A stretch of DNA of 64,000 bases. It comes from G965267605 sp965267605. GTDB lineage: Bacteria > Bacteroidota > Bacteroidia > Flavobacteriales_E > Vicingaceae. Location of the stretch: NCBI GenBank assembly GCA_965267605.1, contig OZ254088.1, positions 1,798,001 to 1,862,000 of the forward strand. Reading direction: 5' to 3'. Of this stretch, positions 40,965-49,500 are shown piece after piece (the stretch's first letter is position 1; every line of letters starts with the position of its first letter). The position numbers were made by a program, and so were the translations under genes. The notes under the pieces are model-generated. The model was not told the origin of the DNA and did no database searches. It saw only the letters and a program-made list of their open reading frames with translations.

Positions 40965-42626
40965 TTGAAGAACCAAAATGAACTACGATTGGTATCTTCG
41001 ACAAGCCGATTTATTAAACCCCTTGTAAGATTGGATGATCACAATAGGTTAAAGGAGATCATTGAGGCGATTGAACGCATTGCCGACCTTGACTTTAGTA
41101 AAGGGGTGGAATCCAATGGGACACAGTCAGACCTGGACATGCTGGCCAAGGCCATCAACGAGATTAACGATCGTAATAGACAGTTGGCCACATCGGAAGA
41201 TGCCGATAAACAACTTCTTATAAGTGAAAGGCGTTTCAAGCAATTGTTCGAAAATGCTACCGATTCCATCTTTATCATCGATACACTGACGCTACAAATT
41301 GTTGATCTAAACAATACGGCTGCGGAGGCACTTGGATATAACAAGTCGGACCTGGTTGGTAAACAATTTGACTTTATTGACCACCCCGATTGTGCAACAG
41401 ATCTGGACAGGATAGGTAAAAAACTAAGAAGGAAGGGCCATGTAGTTTTTGAGCATATTCACAAGCACCAGGATGGCTCAGCAGTTCCTGTGGAGATCAG
41501 CGCGAATCTTGTCAATTATGGGGGGCGTGAAGTTGTGCAATGCTTCGCAAGAAATATCTCGGCCCGTCTGGAAGCGCAAAAAATTGCCCAGGATAGTGAA
41601 CAACGCTGGAATTCTTTAACCAAGAATTCAAAGGACATTATTGCCATCCTGGACAAAGATTATAAAATCATTTTCCAGAACAGGACACCAGCCGCCCTGG
41701 AACGTATTGGTAGAACTGTAGAAGATGTATTGAACGTGTCTCTTTTGGAGTTGATACGGATGGAAGATCACCAGGTGTTGAGTGATGCCATAGAGCAGGC
41801 CATGGATGAACGGTCTTCTGTTCATTGCGAGATAAGAGGGAAGATGACAGGAGCCTACTACGACTGTACCATCACTTCATGGCTCTCCGGGGATAAAGTG
41901 GAAGGTGTTATCCTTCAGGCAACAGATATTACGGACTCACGAAGTGCGCAAATGAAATTGCATGCGGAACAACAACAAGGATTGCGTTACCAAAGCATGT
42001 TGCTAAGCTCACAGATCAATCCACACTTCATCTTTAATTCATTGAATTCCGTGCAGTTCTATATCATCAATAAAGACGTGGAACCTGCATTGAACTACAT
42101 TTCGGACTTCTCTGTACTTATGCGAAGCGTATTGGAGAATTCAACCCAGGAGTTCATTACCATTGAAGACGAGATCAGTTTCCTTACCATGTACCTGGAA
42201 CTGGAACAGAAGCGATTCTCAGACAAGTTTGAATACCACTTTAACCTGAAAGGCTTGGATCCCGATCAATACATGATCCCTCCCATGCTCTTACAACCAT
42301 ACGTGGAGAATACAGTGGTTCACGGTTTGAATAACAAAGATTCGAAAGGTGATATCTGGATTTCCTTTGAACGAACCAAGAAAGAAAGAATTCGATGCAC
42401 CATTGAGGACAATGGTGTTGGTCGTGACCTGGCTATGAAAATGAAATTCCTAAGAACAGGTTCTGATCATCGCTCACTGGGAATGAGCATTACAAGAACC
42501 CGATTCGACCTGCTCAATTCTGTTTCTGAGGATGATTACAACATCAAAGTTGTTGACCTTGAAGATAAGGATGGTAGCGCTTTAGGGACCAAGATTCTTA
42601 TTGATATCCCAATCGTTCAGGAATAG
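40965..42626 (+). CDS. PAS-PAS LytS-type histidine kinase (soluble)
   Basis: A protein of about 553 residues. The start is taken as TTG at 40965, since no in-frame ATG occurs before about residue 55; this is uncertain. Residues about 20-65 resemble a HAMP-type helix pair, followed by two PAS domains (about 85-205 and 210-325) and a LytS kinase core beginning LLSSQINPHFIFNSLNSVQ, with PPMLLQPYVENTVVHG and DNGVGRDLA. No membrane segment is seen. It is 14 bp after the phosphatase gene and likely the input for the LytTR regulator at 38415. Confidence 0.88.
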   Translation: MKNQNELRLVSSTSRFIKPLVRLDDHNRLKEIIEAIERIADLDFSKGVESNGTQSDLDMLAKAINEINDRNRQLATSEDADKQLLISERRFKQLFENATDSIFIIDTLTLQIVDLNNTAAEALGYNKSDLVGKQFDFIDHPDCATDLDRIGKKLRRKGHVVFEHIHKHQDGSAVPVEISANLVNYGGREVVQCFARNISARLEAQKIAQDSEQRWNSLTKNSKDIIAILDKDYKIIFQNRTPAALERIGRTVEDVLNVSLLELIRMEDHQVLSDAIEQAMDERSSVHCEIRGKMTGAYYDCTITSWLSGDKVEGVILQATDITDSRSAQMKLHAEQQQGLRYQSMLLSSQINPHFIFNSLNSVQFYIINKDVEPALNYISDFSVLMRSVLENSTQEFITIEDEISFLTMYLELEQKRFSDKFEYHFNLKGLDPDQYMIPPMLLQPYVENTVVHGLNNKDSKGDIWISFERTKKERIRCTIEDNGVGRDLAMKMKFLRTGSDHRSLGMSITRTRFDLLNSVSEDDYNIKVVDLEDKDGSALGTKILIDIPIVQE

Positions 42627-42652
42627 ACCCTGCCAAATGTTTAAATTGAGCC

Positions 42653-43327
42653 GTGTCTCAGCAAGAAGTAACGGCATACTACGATAACCTGGCCGAGGAG
42701 TATGATCAGGATCGATTTGCAAATTCCTACGGTGCATATATAGATCGTCAGGAGCGGAAGTTTCTCCGGAAGGTCCTACCACAAACATCAGGGCGACAGG
42801 TTCTTGATCTTGGATGTGGAACAGGACGTTTCATGGAATTTGCCACACATGGATCTGACATCAGTAGTGAAATGCTGAAAGTTGCATCCGAAAAATATCC
42901 GGGAAAACAATTCGATCTGGCTGATGCGAATACACTACCCCATCCTGACGACCAGTTCGACTCGATATATTCGTTTCATGTTTTCATGCACTTACCAAAA
43001 GAGAAATGCCATGAAATCATTGAGGAGTGCTACCGAATTTTGAAACCCGGTGGCGAGTTGATTTTTGATTTCCCTGTGGCTAAAAGAAGAAAGTCTGTGA
43101 ATTACGTTGCCGAAAATTGGCACGCGGCAACATCGTTCGACCTGAAAGAATTGAGAAACACGTTACCAGACAAATGGACCGTTCGCAAACGGGTAGGCAT
43201 CCTATTCTTTCCTATCCACCGTTTGCCTTCAGCAATAAGATCGTGGTTCACGTGGCTAGACAGTTTGATATGCAAAACGGGCCTGGCATCTTATGCTTCT
43301 TATAACATCGTTATTCTAAAAAAGTAA
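42653..43327 (+). CDS. Class I SAM-dependent methyltransferase
   Basis: A protein of 224 residues starting at GTG 42653. Motif I is VLDLGCGTGRFMEFA (about residues 45-60), preceded by the YYDNLAEEYDQDRF segment typical of Methyltransf_11 proteins, and followed by SDISSEMLKVA and DSIYSFHVFMHLP. The substrate is unknown. It is 26 bp after the kinase gene and directly before a VanW gene with no gap of note. Confidence 0.88.
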   Translation: MSQQEVTAYYDNLAEEYDQDRFANSYGAYIDRQERKFLRKVLPQTSGRQVLDLGCGTGRFMEFATHGSDISSEMLKVASEKYPGKQFDLADANTLPHPDDQFDSIYSFHVFMHLPKEKCHEIIEECYRILKPGGELIFDFPVAKRRKSVNYVAENWHAATSFDLKELRNTLPDKWTVRKRVGILFFPIHRLPSAIRSWFTWLDSLICKTGLASYASYNIVILKK

Positions 43328-43328
43328 G

Positions 43329-44042
43329 ATGTTACGCAAACTCATACCGCAAAGCTGGAAGACGGCCATTCGCGCAAAGCAAAGGCGCACTGCCGATCGC
43401 AAATCCGGATTCACAGATGAGCTGTGTGGTAAAGGTGAACTAAAAGATGTTCAGGGAGACATCAAGGTAGAACAACCCGTATTCGTTACCAGTCGTTCGG
43501 TAAATAAAGTAGACAACATCATTCTTGCCAAGGGAAGAATTGAAGCCATGGTGATCAAACCAGGTCAAACCTTTTCGTTCTGGGAATGTGTGGGTAAGCC
43601 GAATGCCCAAAATGGCTTTAAGCTGGGAAGAAACCTTATTGATGGTGAGCTGAAAGAAGATTACGGTGGTGGGTTATGTCAGCTGGCCAGCATCACATAC
43701 CACTTAGCGATTATGGCAGGTATCGAGATACTGGAGCGCCATAACCACTCCGTTGATCTGTACAATGAGGATGAGAGGTTCACCCCGTTAGGTGCAGATG
43801 CAGCAGTAGTCTACGGATACAAAGACCTCAGGCTGCGCAACAATACTTCCTCCAATCTTGTGTTCCGCTATGTTGTACAGCAGGATTCGGTAACAGCTCA
43901 TTTACAAAGTGACAATGCATTGACTGAAAAGAAGATCCTCTTTGATAGAGAGGAACAAGATGGAAGAAGAACGGTGAGGTCGAAGTATGAAGACAACACT
44001 CCCATTGCATCTTCTAAGTATAAGGTACTTACGCATGAATGA
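43329..44042 (+). CDS. VanW-family protein
   Basis: A protein of 237 residues without signal peptide. The VanW hallmarks are present: VTSRSVNKVDNIILAKGRIEA, VIKPGQTFSFWECVGKPNAQNG, the GGGLCQLASITYHLAI segment and NHSVDLY. VanW proteins occur in some vancomycin-resistance clusters but most are elsewhere, and their function is not settled. The gene starts one base after the methyltransferase stop and overlaps the next gene by 8 bp, so these three form an operon. Confidence 0.88.
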   Translation: MLRKLIPQSWKTAIRAKQRRTADRKSGFTDELCGKGELKDVQGDIKVEQPVFVTSRSVNKVDNIILAKGRIEAMVIKPGQTFSFWECVGKPNAQNGFKLGRNLIDGELKEDYGGGLCQLASITYHLAIMAGIEILERHNHSVDLYNEDERFTPLGADAAVVYGYKDLRLRNNTSSNLVFRYVVQQDSVTAHLQSDNALTEKKILFDREEQDGRRTVRSKYEDNTPIASSKYKVLTHE

Positions 44043-44757
44043 AGACAAAGAATCCATATTCCTGACAGCCGAATGGCGCAAGCTAGCCATGGCCAATTAC
44101 GCGGTGGATCCCCAAATATTGAAACCGTTTGTTCCGAAAAGAACGGAACTGGATTTGTACAACGGGATATGCTATGTGAGTCTCGTAGGCTTCCTTTTCC
44201 AGCATACCCGAGTTAAGGGTATGGCCATTCCAGCGCACGAAGACTTTGAAGAAGTGAATCTTCGCTTTTACGTCAGGTATAAGGATGGAGACATCTGGAA
44301 GCGCGGTGTTGTTTTCATCAAAGAGATCGTACCGAAAATGATGATCAGCTTTGTGGCAAACCTTGTTTACAAGGAACCGTATCAAACCATGCCCATGAGG
44401 CATCACTTACGTGAAAACACACATTTGGAAGTGGGGTACGAATGGGAATGCAAAGAGTTCTGGAACAGGTTTCACGTGGTTGCTGAAAAACAATCGCGGC
44501 TGATTGCACCAGAAACGGAAGAAGATTTTATCACCCAGCATTTCTGGGGATATACCAAGATGAACGAGAAGGAAACAAAAGAATACGAGGTTGAGCATCC
44601 AAGGTGGGAGCATTATCCTATCCGCTCCTACCAAATAGATGTGAAGTTTGGCGATGTATACGGTGATTCCTTCAAAGAACTTGAAAACAATGCTCCCCGA
44701 TCTGTGCTACTGGCTGAGGGTTCGGAGATTTCCGTAAGAGATGGTGTGTACGTATAA
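44035..44757 (+). CDS. DUF2071 (YqjF-like) protein
   Basis: A protein of 240 residues from the ATG at 44035, which overlaps the VanW stop by 8 bp; an in-frame ATG at 43987 would extend into VanW. The pattern FLTAEWRKLAMANYAVDPQIL, LDLYNGICYVSLVGFLF and EVNLRFYVRYKDG is that of DUF2071, whose function is unknown. It converges with the leftward rhodanese gene with no space. Confidence 0.85.
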   Translation: MNEDKESIFLTAEWRKLAMANYAVDPQILKPFVPKRTELDLYNGICYVSLVGFLFQHTRVKGMAIPAHEDFEEVNLRFYVRYKDGDIWKRGVVFIKEIVPKMMISFVANLVYKEPYQTMPMRHHLRENTHLEVGYEWECKEFWNRFHVVAEKQSRLIAPETEEDFITQHFWGYTKMNEKETKEYEVEHPRWEHYPIRSYQIDVKFGDVYGDSFKELENNAPRSVLLAEGSEISVRDGVYV

Positions 44758-45252
44758 TCAGAAGACCTTTTCTCCTTTGGTAAGCCACATGCCCCACATT
44801 CTGCTGAAGCCGTGGACCTTTTCCGTTTCTTTCTCCTTGTGGTAAACAGGATACCCCTGGTTCTTCCATTCGAAGATCCCTCCGTATAAATTGAACACGT
44901 ATTTGAAGCCGTCAGCCTGTAGCTTCTCTCCCACTTTTTCACTTCGATAACCAACTGAGCAGTACAAAAGAATGGGTTGGTCTTTGTTGAGGTGGCTCGT
45001 TTGCGAAAGTTTGAAATCCTCGTAGCCTACCCAATGGGCGCCATTGATCTTACTTACCTCAAACTCCTTCCTGGTTCTTGTGTCCAGGATGTACCATCCG
45101 TTGAATCGTTGAACCTGTTCCGGTGAAATTTCAGAAACAGAATGCGAAAGCATTCGCTTCAACATGAAGCCATATTTCTTGTTCTCAACTTTGGGTTGAG
45201 CACTGAGCGTAAACGGGAGGGCCATGAGCAATAAGATTACTCGCCACTCCAT
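44758..45252 (-). CDS. Secreted rhodanese-domain protein
   Basis: A protein of 164 residues with a signal peptide (1-19, FTLSAQ) and one rhodanese domain (about 45-145): WYILDTRTRKEFEVSKINGA and the active-site loop LLYCSVGYRSEK, with Cys present and a YGGIFEWKNQGYPV end. Rhodaneses move sulfane sulphur. It overlaps the second rhodanese gene by 16 bp; the two are a tandem pair. Confidence 0.88.
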   Translation of the reverse strand: MEWRVILLLMALPFTLSAQPKVENKKYGFMLKRMLSHSVSEISPEQVQRFNGWYILDTRTRKEFEVSKINGAHWVGYEDFKLSQTSHLNKDQPILLYCSVGYRSEKVGEKLQADGFKYVFNLYGGIFEWKNQGYPVYHKEKETEKVHGFSRMWGMWLTKGEKVF

Positions 45253-45614
45253 GCCGAATACCCACCGCTCAGATTGTACACTTCCTTGAATCCAAGCTCC
45301 TCCATCAACTCCTGGGTTCTCTTGCTACGTCCACCAGAAGCACAGTATACGAGGATCGGCTTAGATTTATCCAGCTTCCCGATTTCGTCTTTAAAGTTGG
45401 CACCATGGTAATCGATGTGAATAGCACCTTCGATCATACCATTTTTTGTCTCCTCCGGTGTTCTCACATCCACAATGATCTCATCAGTATGGTTTGCGAT
45501 CAATTGCTTGAACTCAGCAACATCAACATCCTTAAACGAAGTGCTTGACGGTTCTGGTTGCGAACAACCTGCTATGAAAAGCAAAAGTGCAGGAACAAAG
45601 AGTAAGTATTTCAT
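45237..45614 (-). CDS. Rhodanese-domain lipoprotein
   Basis: A protein of 125 residues from the ATG at 45612-45614, giving lipobox LFIAGC (Cys17); an upstream start would place 15 charged residues before the signal. The rhodanese domain (about 30-125) has IIVDVRTPEETKNGMIEGA and the active-site loop LVYCASGGRSKR. A promoter with good spacing lies just upstream. The pair sits in the envelope and may handle sulphur carriers, which is inference from family and location. Confidence 0.9.
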   Translation of the reverse strand: MKYLLFVPALLLFIAGCSQPEPSSTSFKDVDVAEFKQLIANHTDEIIVDVRTPEETKNGMIEGAIHIDYHGANFKDEIGKLDKSKPILVYCASGGRSKRTQELMEELGFKEVYNLSGGYSAWSGE

Positions 45615-45629
45615 CTCACGAATTTGTCG

Positions 45630-45659
45630 CAAATTTACGTCCAATCGTTTTAGCAGCAA
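45630..45659 (-). promoter_or_regulatory. Promoter of the rhodanese pair
   Basis: On the minus strand TTG (45657-45659), a 19-bp spacer and TAAATTTG (45630-45637), an exact TAnnTTTG match, 15 bp before the lipoprotein ATG. Confidence 0.6.
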
Positions 45660-45667
45660 TCCTTAAA

Positions 45668-46399
45668 ATGGAGATTCATTTTCTTGGAACCGGTGACGCC
45701 TTCGGAAATGATGGCAAGTTTCAAACCTCAATCAGGTTAGGCTGGGCGGGTAACTCCATCCTACTCGACTGTGGTAGCACCACGAACGTGGCCTTGCATC
45801 GAAACAAAGTAAACCTGAATTCGATCAAAGCCATTATACTCACACACTTTCACGGTGATCACTTTGGTGGCATTCCTTACTTCCTGCTGGACGCTCAGTG
45901 GAACTCGAAACGCGATGACGCGCTTACTATTGTAGGTCCTGTTGGTGTGGAGGAAAAGGTTAGAAAACTTATGGAAGTCACCTACCCTTCCATTGCTTTG
46001 GAAGACATGTACTACCCTCTTGAATTTGTAGAATACAGGACTGGTGCAACTTTTGAATTGTTCGACCTGAAGATCAGCAGTTTCCCAATGCTACATTCGG
46101 CACCCAGCCTTCCTCATGGACTACGTATTGAGCAAGGAGATAAAATTGTTGCCTTTACTGGAGATACGGGCTGGACTGAAGAAATCATTCCGTTGTCTGA
46201 TCAAGCCGATGTGCTCATAACGGAGTGTGCCGGACTGGATTCCTCCTCACCCAGACATTTGAATTTTGAAACCCTGCAGGAGAACCTGGATAGGATCACT
46301 GCCAAAAAGCTGATTCTAACGCACATAACCGATGCAACAGGACTCCAATCCTCCGATCGCATCACGTTGGCCGAGGACAATACTATTATGCAAGCATAA
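45668..46399 (+). CDS. Ribonuclease Z-like MBL-fold hydrolase
   Basis: A protein of 243 residues from the ATG at 45668 (MEIHFLGTGDAFGND); an upstream ATG would overlap the divergent promoter. The metal ligands H60-x-H62-x-D64-H65 (LTHFHGDHFGG) are intact, with SFPMLHSAP, VAFTGDTG and a C-terminal LTHITD. This resembles tRNA 3'-processing RNase Z relatives, but the exosite arm of RNase Z is not seen, so a general phosphodiesterase is also possible. Confidence 0.88.
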   Translation: MEIHFLGTGDAFGNDGKFQTSIRLGWAGNSILLDCGSTTNVALHRNKVNLNSIKAIILTHFHGDHFGGIPYFLLDAQWNSKRDDALTIVGPVGVEEKVRKLMEVTYPSIALEDMYYPLEFVEYRTGATFELFDLKISSFPMLHSAPSLPHGLRIEQGDKIVAFTGDTGWTEEIIPLSDQADVLITECAGLDSSSPRHLNFETLQENLDRITAKKLILTHITDATGLQSSDRITLAEDNTIMQA

Positions 46400-46458
46400 C
46401 ACTGTTCTGTGTTGTGTAGTCTAACATTTGACTGTTGGTTTTACTTACAACATAATAA

Positions 46459-46490
46459 TTGACTCGTATAGGTTCAATTCAGTAGATTTG
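46459..46490 (+). promoter_or_regulatory. Promoter of the HYR/CHU_C adhesin operon
   Basis: TTG (46459-46461), a 21-bp spacer and TAGATTTG (46483-46490). Transcription would start near 46497, leaving a leader of about 88 bases before the ATG at 46585. Confidence 0.65.
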
Positions 46491-46511
46491 CCCTACCTAA
46501 CCACCACTCTC

Positions 46512-46535
46512 CGTATTTATGTCGGGAAAAATACG
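46512..46535 (+). promoter_or_regulatory. Inverted repeat in the 5' leader of the adhesin gene
   Basis: CGTATTT (46512-46518) and AAATACG (46529-46535) are perfect complements with a 10-base loop inside the predicted leader. It could form a hairpin in the mRNA or a binding site. There is no T tract, so it is not a terminator. Confidence 0.3.
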
Positions 46536-46584
46536 TGCAGTCTCGGTTATTGGGACCGCTATTACCACCAACCAAACCTCTCCT

Positions 46585-49500
46585 ATGAAAAGGATTATAA
46601 GTGCATTGGCGCTTGGCGTAGCCATGCCTGCAATGCTAATGGCACAATGCCCTCAAATTAACTGTCCTGCAAATATTACTGTTAACAATGACCCTGGAAA
46701 CTGTAGCGCTGTAGTTAACTATACATTGCCTGTTGCAACGGATCCCTGTGGTACAGGATCCAATACTTACAACTTCACAGGCGGAATGCAGTCGTTTACC
46801 GTTCCTGCGGGAGTTACAGCAGTAACCATCCAGGCTTGGGGGGCACAAGGTGCTAGCAACCAGGGTGGTATTGTAGGTGGCCGTGGCGGATATGCAACAG
46901 GAACGCTAACTGTTACACCAGGTGACGTTCTCAATATATATGTGGGAGGTCAGAACGGATATAATGGCGGTGGTGCCAGAGGAAATCAAGTTTGTGTGGC
47001 GGCTCGTGCTGGAAATGGAGGTGGTGCTTCGGATGTTAGGTTAAATGGTGTGGCATTAGGAAATAGAGTAATCGTTGCCGGTGGCGGTGGCGGTGCTGGT
47101 GGGCAGAGACTTCAAGCTTGTGGACGCGGATCAGGCGGTGGCGGTGGTGGCGGCTACTATGGTGGTGGTGGCGGTGCCGCATGGCCAGGTATTCCTCCAG
47201 GAGGACCAGTACCAACAGGTGGATCGCAAGTTGCAGGTGGTGCAGGTGGTATTTCTACGTGGGCCGCACTGAACCCAGGCAACAATGGTTTACCAGGAGG
47301 CTTAGGTTTTGGTGGTAAAGGAGGTGACGAAGTGAGCTCTAACCAATTCGGAAGTGCTACGGCACAACCAGGTGGATTTGGCGGTGGCCTCACTGGTCAA
47401 AACGGACTTTACAATTCTGCCAACAACTGGACTGGACAAAGTGGTGCCGGTGGATCCAGTTATATTACAGCACTTACAGGTGGATCAACAACACAGAATT
47501 CAAGAACGGGTAACGGACAGGTCATCATTTCATGGTCTGGAATCGGTATACCTGTTACCCAAATTGCAGGTTTACCTTCGGGTGGTACTTTCCCCGTTGG
47601 AACCACAACGAACACCTATCAGGCTACGAATTCAGGTATAACTGTTAGTTGTTCGTTTACTGTAACGGTAGTGGACAACGAGAATCCAAACGCGATTTGC
47701 CAAAACATCAATGCTTACCTGAACCCTGCAGGAAACGTAACAGTCCCTGCCTCGGCAGTAAACAACGGTAGTACTGATAACTGTGCAATTGCCAGCATGT
47801 CTCTTGCTCCAAATGCATTCAACTGCACCAATGTAGGTCCTAACGGGGTAACGCTTACAGTTACTGATCCTACTGGAAATACTGCTACATGTAATGCTAC
47901 GGTAACTGTGGTTGATACGGTGTCACCAACCGTAATCTGTCAAAACCATACGGTATACCTTAACGCTGGTGGAACAGCAACCATCACCGGAAATGATCTT
48001 GACGGTGGCTCGAGTGATGCATGCGGCATCGCTTCAAGAACACCTTCTCAAACGAATTTTAATTGCACACATCTTGGTGCAAATACGGTTGTTTTAACTG
48101 TAACCGATGTAAACGGAAATTCGAGGACATGTCAATCAACAGTAACGGTATTGGATACCATCAGTCCTGTTGCCACATGTCAGAATTATACCGCGTATCT
48201 AAACGGTGCGGGAACGGTTACCATCACAGGTGCCAATGTTGACGGTGGCTCTAATGATCCATGTGGTGGTGTTACGCTGAGCGTAGCACCTAACACCTTC
48301 AACTGTACCAATATCGGGGCCAATACAGTTACGCTTACGGTTACGGATGGAAGTAGTAACACGAGTACATGTCAAGCTACGGTTACAGTTGTTGATACCA
48401 TCAGCCCTGTAGCTACCTGTCAACCTTACACTGCATATCTGAATCCGGCAGGAAATGTTACGATCACTGCTACGAATGTTGATGGTGGCTCTTCTGATGC
48501 TTGTGGGGTAGCTTCGGTTTCAGCTTCACCACTGAACTTCAATTGTACGAATGTGGGAGCCAACAACGTAACGCTAACGGTTACCGACAACAATAGCAAC
48601 ACCAGTTCTTGTGTTGCCACTGTGACCGTTGTAGATACGATCAGTCCAACCGCAATATGCAAGAACCATACAGTATACCTGAACCCCGGTGGAACGGGAT
48701 CAATGGTACCTGCTGACATCGATGGTGGTTCAACGGATGCATGTGGTATAGCAACCTTAAGTGCTTCACAATTGAACTTTAATTGTAACGATGTTGGTGC
48801 GAACAATGTGGTCCTTACCGTTACGGATGTTAATGGTAACTCGTCCACATGTACTGGCGTAGTAACAGTTGTTGACACGGTGAATCCAAATGCCGTTTGT
48901 CAGAACATCAACCTTTACCTGACGGGACTTGGAGTCGCAAATCTTGCAGGAACGCAAATTGATGGCGGATCATCCGATAACTGTGCGATTGATACCATGT
49001 ATGCCTCACCTGACTTCTTCAACTGCAGCAATCGCGGACCAAATACGGTATGGCTTATTGTGAAAGACCAGTACGGGAATGCAGATTCATGTACCTCAAC
49101 AGTTACGGTATTGGATACAATTAGTCCGAACGCAGTTTGTCAACCATTCACGGCTTATCTAAACGCGGGTGGTACAGTTACAATTACACCGTTTGATGTG
49201 GATGGAGGTTCTACTGCATCATGTGGTATTCAGAGCTTCACGGTAACACCTAACGCGTTCAATTGCACCAACATTGGAGCCAATACAGTTACGCTGGCCA
49301 TTACCGATAGTAGCTCGAACACCAGTTCATGCAACACCACGGTTACGGTTGTAGATACCATTAGACCTACGATGGTATGTCAGAACTTTACTGCCTACTT
49401 AAATGGAGGTGGAACGGCTACCATAACCGCCAACGATATTGACGGAGGTACAACTGATGCATGTGGGATCGCTACGCTAACAGCCTCTCAAACTGCATTC

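Noticed and set aside
43329..44042. Vancomycin resistance gene from the VanW match
   Set aside because: VanW homologues are widespread without any van cluster; no vanHAX-like gene is present.
48426..48878. Opposite-strand reading frames within the ten adhesin repeats
   Set aside because: They recur in register with the 240-bp repeats and mirror the plus-strand gene; no independent start signal or domain is seen.
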